A stretch of 42,217 bases of DNA, taken from contig MHXZ01000008.1 in the NCBI GenBank assembly GCA_001825665.1, positions 1 through 42,217 on the forward strand, written 5' to 3'. A program made the position numbers and the translations under genes. Positions 16,061-23,452 of the stretch are shown here, in pieces (position 1 is the stretch's first letter; every line of letters starts with the position of its first letter). The notes under the pieces are model-generated. The model was not told the DNA's origin, searched no databases, and was given only the letters and a program-made list of their open reading frames with translations. The stretch is from Planctomycetes bacterium GWF2_41_51. GTDB lineage: Bacteria; Planctomycetota; Phycisphaerae; Sedimentisphaerales; UBA12454.

Positions 16061-17083
16061 ATGGATAACAGATTATTATTTAAAATATCCCTGTTAATTT
16101 CACAAAAGCTCACTTCTCTTGAAAAGAATACATCTATTGAGCTTCTCGAAAGATTAACAAAATTGGCAGAACATTTTAGAGATATGACACAGGAATCGAG
16201 ACGAATTGCTCTTGCACTAAACAGAAATTGGCTTTTTTCAGCTAAGAGATGCCGGGAGAATTTAGTCAGGATACTCGACGAGATTCCATACAAGATCGAA
16301 ACAATAAAACAGATCAGCAATAAAGATGACCAGGAAGGGACTCCTATCGTTTCGTTAATTTTTGCTGAATTAACGCAAATCAGGCAGGAATTTTCAGATG
16401 CTGATTTCAATAGTGATAAACGAATCATATCCGTTGTAACAAAACCTGTAACTCTCGAAGATATTTATCTTGGTCCTTTCCGGATAGAACTCTACATTGA
16501 TAAATTGTCAAGCCTATACAAGGAAAGCCCATATTATTGTATCGCATTAGAACCTAATCCTGCCGCAAATAACGGTGAAGTTACACACCCACACGTAAGT
16601 GGCGAAACACTATGCGAAGGTGAGGGCTATGTCGCAATAAGAGCAGCGTTGGAGCAAGGACGAATGTATGACTTTTTTACGATAGTAAACAATATTCTCA
16701 ACACTTATAGCCCTGACAGTCCATATGTAGCCTTGGACGATTGGTTCGGCGGAGCAGACTGCTATGATTGCGGATCAAGTATTAGTGAAGACGATTCGTA
16801 CTACTGCGGTTTTTGCGGCAGAGTATTCTGTTCAGAATGCAGCAGTTACTGTAGGTCGTGCGAGGAATCGTGTTGTCTTGGTTGCGGTGGTCATTGTCCG
16901 AATTGCGAAGAATTCATCTGCAAAAATTGTCTAAAAGTATGCCAGGAATGCGGTGAGCGTTATTGTAATTTATGTATGGAAGATAGTATTTGTGAAACAT
17001 GTAAAGAACAAAATGAAACAGAAGAATTGGAGAATACAAATGAAACCGATGGAAAACAAGATAATTTCAAAATGGCAGGCTGA
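16061..17083 (+). CDS. E2-like conjugating enzyme fused to a Cys-rich zinc domain
   Basis: 340 residues; start chosen at the ATG after GAAAGGAAAAA (an upstream frame crosses the terminator). Residues 1-120 are helical and unknown. Residues 125-225 fit a UBC fold: the HPHV motif (176-179) followed by GETLC with C185 as candidate catalytic cysteine, then helices ending FFTIVNNILNTYSPDSP, matching E2 topology (HPN...C...I..IL). Residues 234-314 hold about ten CxxC pairs in 80 residues, a binuclear treble-clef/RING-like or B-box-like array that could act as a built-in E3 or substrate reader. The acidic C-terminus overlaps the JAMM gene by 44 nt. Fusion of E2 and zinc domain is visible; the E3 role is inference. 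Confidence 0.85.
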   Translation: MDNRLLFKISLLISQKLTSLEKNTSIELLERLTKLAEHFRDMTQESRRIALALNRNWLFSAKRCRENLVRILDEIPYKIETIKQISNKDDQEGTPIVSLIFAELTQIRQEFSDADFNSDKRIISVVTKPVTLEDIYLGPFRIELYIDKLSSLYKESPYYCIALEPNPAANNGEVTHPHVSGETLCEGEGYVAIRAALEQGRMYDFFTIVNNILNTYSPDSPYVALDDWFGGADCYDCGSSISEDDSYYCGFCGRVFCSECSSYCRSCEESCCLGCGGHCPNCEEFICKNCLKVCQECGERYCNLCMEDSICETCKEQNETEELENTNETDGKQDNFKMAG

Positions 17084-17792
17084 TGAGAAAAGGCCTGTTC
17101 TAAGATTCAGCCCGTATGCATGGGCAAAACTGTTATATTTCAGAGATAAAGGCAGAACTGAAATCGGAGGCTTTGGAATTACTGAAGCCGGTGATTTGCT
17201 TCATATTACTGACTTTATAACAGTCAAACAGAATGTAACTTCAATCAGTGTGTCTTTCGAAGATAATGCCGTTGCTGATTTGTTTGACCAACAGGTTGAT
17301 ATGGCTAAAAGGCCGGAGCAATTCGCAAGAATCTGGGTACACTCTCATCCCGGCGACAGTCCTGAACCAAGTCTCACGGACGAGGACACTTTTAAAAGAG
17401 TTTTTGGGTCTTGCGATTGGGCGTTGATGTTCATAATAGCCAAAGATGATTCTGTTTATGCAAGGCTTTCTTTCAATACAGGCCCTAAAGCTCAAATAAT
17501 GCTTCCTGTCAGAATTGATTTCACAAGAGAATTTAATGGCACTGAAGTTGCTTTCTGGGAAAAAGAGTTCAAGGAAAATATTCAGCCAATAGTCTTTAAT
17601 AGTATTATTGACAAGAAAAAAGAATCTTCAACTATTCAGCCGAGTATATGCGAATTCGATGAACCGATTTTGCCGACAGAATGGCTGGAAGAATTCGAAA
17701 GAATGGAGCCGGCAGAACGCCAGTTTATCATCGATGAGCTTTCGGTAAGGCCGGAACTTTGGAATCAGGATGAGGGGGTGATGTATATATGA
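17040..17792 (+). CDS. JAMM/MPN+ metalloprotease (deubiquitinase-like)
   Basis: 250 residues. The JAMM zinc motif is complete: E41 (TEIGGFG), H101-S-H103-P, S111 and D114 (HSHPGDSPEPSLTDED), so it should be an active Zn isopeptidase. The expected job is removal of the modifier from targets and/or trimming the C-terminal tail of the Ubl precursor. The C-terminal 100 residues are an acidic extension of unknown role. Start: GGAG 7 nt before ATG 17040; the frame is open further upstream but only as overlap with the E2 gene. Its stop overlaps the E1 start (ATGA), so the two are coupled. Confidence 0.9.
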   Translation: MKPMENKIISKWQADEKRPVLRFSPYAWAKLLYFRDKGRTEIGGFGITEAGDLLHITDFITVKQNVTSISVSFEDNAVADLFDQQVDMAKRPEQFARIWVHSHPGDSPEPSLTDEDTFKRVFGSCDWALMFIIAKDDSVYARLSFNTGPKAQIMLPVRIDFTREFNGTEVAFWEKEFKENIQPIVFNSIIDKKKESSTIQPSICEFDEPILPTEWLEEFERMEPAERQFIIDELSVRPELWNQDEGVMYI

Positions 17793-18448
17793 GTAATGAC
17801 GATAGATATTCAAGACAAAAAGGTATTGTGCCGGCAGAAAGAATTTCTCAATGCAAAGCTACGGTAATTGGTGTCGGCGCTATCGGCAGACAAGTTGCCC
17901 TGCAGCTTGCCGCTATTGGAGTTCCATGGCTTCAGTTATTCGACCACGATAGAGTGGAATTAACCAACATCGCAAGTCAGGGCTACTTTGAAGAAGACCT
18001 TAATCGGTTCAAGGCGGATGCGACAGCCGATCTATGCTGGCATATAAACAGCCAATTGGAGATTGACCCTCATACAGAAAGATTCCGCAGGAGTATAAAA
18101 ACCGGAAATGTTGTATTTTGTTGTGTGGATAGTATTGCCACAAGGCAGTTGATATGGGAATCCGTTAAGAACAGAACCAGTTGTTTTATCGATGGAAGAA
18201 TGGCTGCTGAGGTACTCAGAGTTCTTACGGCCTGTGATGTCAAATCGCGGGAATATTATCCAACCACACTATTTACTTCTGAGCAAGCTTATACTGGCTC
18301 CTGCACCGCAAAGACAACGATTTATTGCGCCAATATCGCGGCAGGTCTGATGATAAGTCAGTTTACAAAATATCTGCGAAATCTGCCTGTTGAAGCGGAT
18401 ATACAGTTTAATCTATTGGCAAATGAAATAAGCGTCGAACAGTGTTAA
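17789..18448 (+). CDS. E1-like ThiF/MoeB-family adenylyltransferase
   Basis: 219 residues, an adenylation domain only. The nucleotide loop GVGAIG (28-33) is followed by FDHDRVELTNIASQGYFEEDL (52-71), the E1 signature with Asp, Arg, Asn and Gln positions, and CCVDSIATR (111-119). C172 in GSCTAKTTIY is a candidate thioester cysteine. The zinc-binding CxxC pairs of ThiF/MoeB are absent. It would adenylate the Ubl C-terminus and pass it to the E2. It is smaller than most E1 proteins. Coupled to the JAMM gene and followed by a terminator. Confidence 0.9.
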   Translation: MSNDDRYSRQKGIVPAERISQCKATVIGVGAIGRQVALQLAAIGVPWLQLFDHDRVELTNIASQGYFEEDLNRFKADATADLCWHINSQLEIDPHTERFRRSIKTGNVVFCCVDSIATRQLIWESVKNRTSCFIDGRMAAEVLRVLTACDVKSREYYPTTLFTSEQAYTGSCTAKTTIYCANIAAGLMISQFTKYLRNLPVEADIQFNLLANEISVEQC

Positions 18449-18450
18449 AT

Positions 18451-18491
18451 AAGGCTTGGCGATGGTTAAATGCTGTCGCTAAGCTTTTTAT
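18451..18491 (+). terminator. Terminator of the Ubl conjugation operon
   Basis: Imperfect stem AAGGCTTGGCGA pairing with TCGCTAAGCTTT, loop about 12 nt, followed by a T run, directly after the E1 stop. Beyond it a palindromic TTTTTTGATCAAAAAA and two AAGCAATATT direct repeats fill the space to the convergent gene. Confidence 0.75.
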
Positions 18492-18656
18492 TCTGCAAGC
18501 AATATTTTTTTTTGATCAAAAAATTAAGCAATATTGCAAAAGAGTTTTTCAGAAAAGTGAAGATAAAAATTTCTCTCAAGATTAATTTTACCTGTGTTGC
18601 TTCCCCTTTTTTATACAATCAAAGTATTTTAGTTCTATAACTAATAAATATGCAAG

Positions 18657-19487
18657 TTACATAAAAATAAGTACTATAGTGAGTACAACCAAAACTACCG
18701 TAAGTATTAAAAGATATAATGTTAAATTCCTGGTCTGGCTTGTTACATGAGTAATTTTTTCATTCACTCTTGAAATATAATTAAGCTCGACATCCTTTGA
18801 TAATACGTTTATAGAATCCCGGGCATTATTGAAAACATCCAGTAGTGATTGCCAATTATTTATATCATTTTTAAACGAATTAATAAAATTTAAAGCATAT
18901 ATCATTTCGCCATGAGCTTTGGTAACTAAATTAGCTGTTTGATTAATTTTGGTCTCCAATTCAATTGATCGCCTAATTCTTTTATGGTATTCAACTATTT
19001 TTGCTAGATATTGTTTTAATATATCACCAATCGCGTTTTTTTTGTCAATTGATTCAACAGGTGATAATAGTAAATCTTCGTGTTGAGTGTGATGAGTATG
19101 AGAATGGTAAATATTACGAACGATGATGAAAGCTTGTTGAATTATGTCTTTTTTGTAAGTTTCTTCCTGAGCGGAAAGCAATTCCAGTTTTACGATTCCG
19201 TCCTTCATGATTTCACAGGAAACATGAGCTTTGACTCTTTTATCCTTGTCAATAAACAGAACATCTTCAACTTTGTTTTTTTGAATAGAAATAATTATTT
19301 CTGCTTTTTTTCTATCAACATCATCTGTCGCTTTAAACCATCTATAGTATTCAGCTTTCTTTGAAAGTAGGGCATCAATTTTTTCGCTATCTGAATCATT
19401 TAGCTTAGTGGCAATCTCTGACAGAATAAACAAAGGATAAAAATCAAAAAGAATTTCACCTGTTAGAATAGGGATCCATCCGTACAA
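18657..19487 (-). CDS. Tail-anchored coiled-coil protein, unknown function
   Basis: 276 residues. Soluble N-terminal part, a long helical region (about 160-250: YLAKIVEYHKRIRRSIELE..., SLLDVFNNARDSINVL) and a single C-terminal membrane helix (about 254-275, LYLLILTVVLVVLTIVLIFM) with no residues after it, so a tail anchor. A His-rich stretch HSHTHHTQHED (near 129) could bind metal. No family recognised. Thirty-four nt downstream of a small gene with which it probably forms a two-gene operon. Confidence 0.75.
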   Translation of the reverse strand: MYGWIPILTGEILFDFYPLFILSEIATKLNDSDSEKIDALLSKKAEYYRWFKATDDVDRKKAEIIISIQKNKVEDVLFIDKDKRVKAHVSCEIMKDGIVKLELLSAQEETYKKDIIQQAFIIVRNIYHSHTHHTQHEDLLLSPVESIDKKNAIGDILKQYLAKIVEYHKRIRRSIELETKINQTANLVTKAHGEMIYALNFINSFKNDINNWQSLLDVFNNARDSINVLSKDVELNYISRVNEKITHVTSQTRNLTLYLLILTVVLVVLTIVLIFM

Positions 19488-19521
19488 TGAAAAATCTCCA
19501 TCTTTAAAGTTTTAAAAATTT

Positions 19522-19719
19522 TTAATATAAAAGTTCTTTGCCCAATTTAGATAGTATAGCAGTTGGGTACATCTCATCGAAATTAAACCCGCGTTCAACT
19601 ACACCAATCAACGATAGTCTATCAATGACTTTTCTGTCTTCTTCTTCTAATCGCCTTCCATTTTCATATTTTCTTAAAACATTGGCTTCATATTTTTCAA
19701 ATACAGGTTTTTCTTCCAT
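19522..19719 (-). CDS. Small winged-helix-like protein
   Basis: 65 residues, MEEKPVFEKYEANVLRKYENGRRLEEED... and ending FDEMYPTAILSKLGKELLY. The pattern of helices with LIGVVE and a final .A.LS.LGKELL resembles the wing and last helix of small winged-helix proteins. SD GAAGGTGA upstream. It could regulate or partner the tail-anchored protein. Assignment is weak. Confidence 0.6.
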   Translation of the reverse strand: MEEKPVFEKYEANVLRKYENGRRLEEEDRKVIDRLSLIGVVERGFNFDEMYPTAILSKLGKELLY

Positions 19720-20715
19720 CTGGATATTTCACCTTCTTTCAATAAACAAAAGTATTTAAAAATGTATTCATCGCAATATTTTAAATGAAAAATTTGAAAA
19801 AATCATCTATTTTTCGTTTCAGATTTGTCAACGAGGGTTGATATGGTTTCTCCTAGCCAAAGCTAATTCCATGCTTGCATAAATCCATTTCTTAAGAACA
19901 TCTAATTCCAATTCTAAACATTATATTTTGGACCGTCTTTCTTTCCAGCATTATAAATTATAACTACTTAAGGTCAATTGTTCAAATATATTTAAATTTA
20001 AGTTTAAATATTTTCAAGCTGTAACTATTGCGATACCAATAGCTTACGAAGAAGTGCTTTTTGGGGTAAAACTTTTTTTATGAATTTGAATATTGTACAA
20101 ATTTAAATAAGCAATTTTACACATTTTTTTGAAAGAGACTATTATAGGCAAACATTCGAAAAGTGCATTTAATTTGATTCCATAAAACTGCTTTTGATAG
20201 CTCTTTTGTTCGTTTACCTTAAGCGTTCTTACTCTATCATAATTGAATGTTTTCATCTCCTCAATAATCAAGTTTTTCCCTAATAATTTAGCTTTTATTT
20301 TTATTCAATCTGACAAGCAGCACAGGCGTTTTATTGTTCAATAATCCAAAATCGAGTTATTTTTACATCATGTAAATGGAACTCTTTAATTTTTTTAATG
20401 TCATCATATTTCGTTACATTATGACTGAAACCATTTTTTGACACCTTTTGAGACGGTCCCCAACTTTTTTATTATTGAACGTCTTTTATAAGCTTAAACT
20501 GATTCAATGATTTTTCCCGCAAAACAGCGCAACATATAAATACTGTCAATTCCTGCTCTATGTATCATCGTAAATTAACAAAAAAGATACCCCCACGAAA
20601 TCACACAATGCTATCAACTCCGGTTGGGGCGTGATATGGTTTTGTGATTTTAGGGGGGTATGTTTTTGTAAATCAGTTCAAATATTATAAGCTATTTGAA
20701 ACTGATTAAGACATC
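19720..20715. other. Nearly 1 kb without a convincing gene
   Basis: Very AT-rich and gene-poor. A 75-codon minus-strand frame at 20044-20271 has no proper start signal and I do not call it. The stretch contains the palindromic TTTAAA cluster near 19987-20013 and, at its right end, the long inverted repeat described separately. It is probably a junction between island modules. Confidence 0.5.
20580..20667. repeat. Long imperfect inverted repeat before the second recombinase
   Basis: Left arm 20580-20616 and right arm 20632-20667 pair over about 36 nt with a few mismatches, including A-runs/T-runs, GATACCCCC with GGGGGGTAT, AAATCACA with TGTGATTT, and TATCA with TGATA; the loop is about 15 nt. 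It ends 48 bp before the recombinase start. It could be a recombination substrate, a folded single-strand site, a MITE-like element or a regulatory hairpin. Confidence 0.75.
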
Positions 20716-21894
20716 ATGAAAATAGACCCATATAAACACAAAGAAGTTTTTCTAAAATGGAAAGACAAAACCACAGGCGACATAAATGGAATAAGCAAAA
20801 TCAATTCTGACATCATCCTTCAATACATCTCGGACATGGAAAATGGCCTGAATGTTTCCTCCAAAAGCATGAAAGGGCCGAGAAGTTTCATTCGGCTAAA
20901 TAATCTTAGGCAACGAATGGTTTTCCTTGCAAAGTACATTGAACAGCACTGCAATATCAATCTTGTTGATTTAAGTGAAGAGCAGATAATTAAATTCTTT
21001 AATGCAATGCGAAACGGCACAATCAAAAGATTGGATGGAAAATGTTATAAGTCCGTCGTGGACTTCGTAAAGCCGTTCAAAGCGTTTTGGCATTGGCATA
21101 TAAAGGTTAATAAAAAGAAGGGTATCGGAATAAAAGATATAACAGAAGATATCGATGTTTCAAATTCTAAACCTAAGTGGGTATATTTATCGCAGGAACA
21201 AATAAAAAGATTGTGTGACAATGCTAAACTTGAATATAAAGTTCTGATTATGTTTTTGTATGACACCGGCATTCGTAGTCCAACGGAACTGCTCAATATT
21301 CAGGCCGCTGACATATACGAAGACTTTAAAAAACTTCATATCCGCCAGGAAATCGCCAAAAAGGGTAGTTTCGGAAGAAAGATCAACCTGATGCTTAGTT
21401 CTGATTTATTAAAACAATACGTCCAGGATAAAGGATTGCAAAATAATGATCAGCTATTCGAAATTTCACCAATTGTTATTAATCAATATTTGAAACGTTT
21501 GGCAAAAAGAGTCTTAGGCGAGGGTATGAGTCTGGCGGGCGAGAAATATTCCAATTTGACTATGTACGATTTAAGGCATTGCTCCTGCTGTTACTGGCTG
21601 CCTCGTTACAAATCGGAATCTGCCTTAAAATATCGTTTCGGCTGGAAGAAGTCTGATAAAATTCACTATTATTCTGAACTGCTTGGTATGAAAGACACAA
21701 TCACCGAAGAAGATATGCTTATTGATCTTACTAAAACTGAAATAGAAAAAAGACTCCTGAAAACTGAACAGGAAAATGAAATACTGAAAGAAAAACTACA
21801 AGCTTTTAATACCGATGTCATCCAACTTAAAGCCCTGATGCATATCTATATATCCAAAGTGAAGCAGTTTGAAGATTTACAACCCGGCTTATAG
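20716..21894 (+). CDS. Atypical tyrosine recombinase with C-terminal coiled coil
   Basis: 392 residues. N-terminal SAM-like core-binding domain (about 1-145), catalytic domain 150-325: R187 (YDTGIRSPTELL), LRHCSCCYWL with R287-H288, and Y318/Y319 (KIHYYSELLG). The first His of the HxxR box is Y284, and the usual LGH is replaced by FGWKKSD with W310, a pattern known from archaeal-type integrases. Residues 335-390 form a heptad coiled coil (TEIEKRLLKTEQENEILKEKL). No strong SD before the ATG. It may move one of the island's sub-modules. Confidence 0.85.
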   Translation: MKIDPYKHKEVFLKWKDKTTGDINGISKINSDIILQYISDMENGLNVSSKSMKGPRSFIRLNNLRQRMVFLAKYIEQHCNINLVDLSEEQIIKFFNAMRNGTIKRLDGKCYKSVVDFVKPFKAFWHWHIKVNKKKGIGIKDITEDIDVSNSKPKWVYLSQEQIKRLCDNAKLEYKVLIMFLYDTGIRSPTELLNIQAADIYEDFKKLHIRQEIAKKGSFGRKINLMLSSDLLKQYVQDKGLQNNDQLFEISPIVINQYLKRLAKRVLGEGMSLAGEKYSNLTMYDLRHCSCCYWLPRYKSESALKYRFGWKKSDKIHYYSELLGMKDTITEEDMLIDLTKTEIEKRLLKTEQENEILKEKLQAFNTDVIQLKALMHIYISKVKQFEDLQPGL

Positions 21895-21916
21895 GCTGGT
21901 ATACCTGCTAAGCCGG
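21884..21916 (+). terminator. Hairpin overlapping the recombinase stop codon
   Basis: Perfect 8-bp stem CCGGCTTA (21884-21891) and TAAGCCGG (21909-21916), 17-nt loop, with the stop codon in the loop. No long T run follows, so it is a weak terminator or an mRNA-stabilising 3' hairpin. Confidence 0.6.
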
Positions 21917-21969
21917 ATTGTCGAATCTCTTATTTATCACAAAAAAAAGAGTTTTATGTCAGTATTATT

Positions 21970-22167
21970 TTACGGCATTCTTTTGGGGACGTTTGGCAAA
22001 TTGCTGAGATCGAAGTAGCTGCTAATACATTCTTCGCAGCAAAAGAACAAGGTCTTGTCTAAAGGCACAAAGCCCTTCATTCCGATGACACCCTCGTCGA
22101 TCTTTGTTGCGTCAACACCTACGTCGAGTTCTCGCTGGCAGTTTGCGCATATTATTTGGTTTTCCAT
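21970..22167 (-). CDS. Small zinc-ribbon-like protein
   Basis: 65 residues with CANC near the N-terminus and FFCCEECISSYF later: two CxxC knuckles about 35 residues apart, as in small treble-clef or zinc-ribbon proteins. Begins MENQIICANCQREL and ends with a basic PKRMP tail. Its family resembles short YHS/MYM-type zinc proteins, but I cannot assign it firmly. Convergent with the recombinase. Confidence 0.7.
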   Translation of the reverse strand: MENQIICANCQRELDVGVDATKIDEGVIGMKGFVPLDKTLFFCCEECISSYFDLSNLPNVPKRMP

Positions 22168-22307
22168 AGTAATATTTGAAAAACTGGTTTAAAAGCAATT
22201 GAACTGAATTGCCAGGCAAAATTTGTTAGAAATTGAAAATCAAAAGTTATTTAAAGTCTAATAGAGTACTACTACCCCTGAATGACACTACTGTCAGGTG
22301 GTGACAT

Positions 22308-22313
22308 TATAAT
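22308..22313 (+). promoter_or_regulatory. Possible -10 box for the HTH-HerA operon
   Basis: TATAAT about 120 bp before the double-HTH gene, preceded by an imperfect inverted repeat (CCTGAATGACA/TGTCAGG, 22278-22298) that could be an operator. The -35 element is poor, so the promoter call is tentative. Confidence 0.3.
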
Positions 22314-22435
22314 TCGTGCAAACACAGAGCAAATCAGTTCATTTGCTAAAAAGGATAGTGTTGTTTTGGAGTAACCAATTGGCTCATTGCAGGTCGTCTG
22401 ATCTGCGTGAGAAGACATTAGCCGGCTAGTGCATT

Positions 22436-23014
22436 ATGATAATGCCTAGCAAAGTATACGAATGGATAAGGAATGAAGAAAGTCGAAGGGAGATACTGAT
22501 GACGATAGCCCAGCCTTTAACCGGCAAGCAGATCGGCAAAAGAACAAGTATACCCGCAGATACTTGTAGCTATATCGTAGCAAAGCTCGTGGCCAGGGGG
22601 CTGTTGACCTGTCTCAATCCAGGGGCAAGGAACAGCCGATTATACTGGCTCACCGACTTTGGCATACAATGCCGCAAAAGGCTTCATCAGGATTTGGCCC
22701 TGGTATGTGAAGAATACGACTTACCCAACGTAGACTGGTCGCTATATGGCTGGTTATGCTTTAGCCATCGTTCTATTGTGATGAAAACATTAGCATCGCC
22801 AATGCAGCCATCTGAAATCAGGAGAATGATAAGAAAGAAAAAGGCAGGAATGAAGATTAGTGCCAATAATATCCGGGATGTTATAAAATTATTACTGGAA
22901 AATGGAATCGTACGAAAAGTATTTCTCAGAAAGAAAGTTCATCCAAGGTATGAATTAACAGATTCAGGACACAGATTCCGTGAGCTTCTTATCAGGTCTG
23001 AAACGACTTTTTAA
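22436..23014 (+). CDS. Protein with two winged-helix domains
   Basis: 192 residues with an internally duplicated winged helix: REILMTIAQPLTGKQIGKRTSIPADTCSYIVAKLVARGLL with LYWLTDFG (about 15-75), then SIVMKTLASPMQPSEIRRMIR with NIRDVIKLLLENGIV and YELTDSG (about 110-185). MarR/ArsR-like fold, with no effector domain visible. It is the first gene of a three-gene plus-strand operon ending in the HerA-type ATPase, so it may be its regulator or DNA-loading subunit. No clear SD at the ATG. Confidence 0.8.
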   Translation: MIMPSKVYEWIRNEESRREILMTIAQPLTGKQIGKRTSIPADTCSYIVAKLVARGLLTCLNPGARNSRLYWLTDFGIQCRKRLHQDLALVCEEYDLPNVDWSLYGWLCFSHRSIVMKTLASPMQPSEIRRMIRKKKAGMKISANNIRDVIKLLLENGIVRKVFLRKKVHPRYELTDSGHRFRELLIRSETTF

Positions 23015-23059
23015 CAATACAGTTTAATTTTATTAATAGCCGTTCCCATATTGACGGAT

Positions 23060-23452
23060 ATGTCAAAATTTAGAAAATCTTTAGAAGAGAAAGCCGAGTT
23101 CCTGACATCAGTGCCCAAGCGAGAACAATGGGACAAGTCAATCCCATCAATAGTTCGTAGGGAAATAGCCTTGACGGTCGAACAGATCAAGCGTTTGAAA
23201 GAAAAGCACGATGAGCAATTCCTTCGTTTACTTCGCATCGAGTGTTATGTGGATACCGATTTGATGCAGCTTGAACAGCGTATACCCCGGTATGCCCCTT
23301 ATCATTTTCCGGAAAAGGAAAAATTGAAGCAGCGATTATTTGAGATTGAAAAAGAGCGTCGGAATTTAAGTCTAAAACTGGAGGAGAAAACGCAGGGGCT
23401 TGAAGATAAATTGTTGTCGTTGATAAATAAACATCAGCAGCTTGATATTTAA
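23060..23452 (+). CDS. Coiled-coil accessory protein
   Basis: About 130 residues, highly charged, with long heptad-like helices (VEQIKRLKEKHDEQFLRLL, LKQRLFEIEKERRNLSLKLEEK). Starts MSKFRKSLEEKAEFL; a TTG nine bases upstream is possible. The last base of its stop codon is the first base of the next ATG (TAATG), so translation is coupled to the HerA-like ATPase, with which it probably forms a complex. Confidence 0.75.
   Translation: MSKFRKSLEEKAEFLTSVPKREQWDKSIPSIVRREIALTVEQIKRLKEKHDEQFLRLLRIECYVDTDLMQLEQRIPRYAPYHFPEKEKLKQRLFEIEKERRNLSLKLEEKTQGLEDKLLSLINKHQQLDI

Noticed and set aside
13365-18448. PRTRC genetic system
   Set aside because: A JAB protease, ThiF protein and small Ubl fit, but I see no ParB-like or helicase PRTRC components, and the E2-zinc fusion does not belong to that set.
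20044-20271. 75-codon minus-strand ORF
   Set aside because: Starts TTG, or an ATG with no spacing from GAGGAG; low-complexity AT-rich composition; no coupled neighbour.
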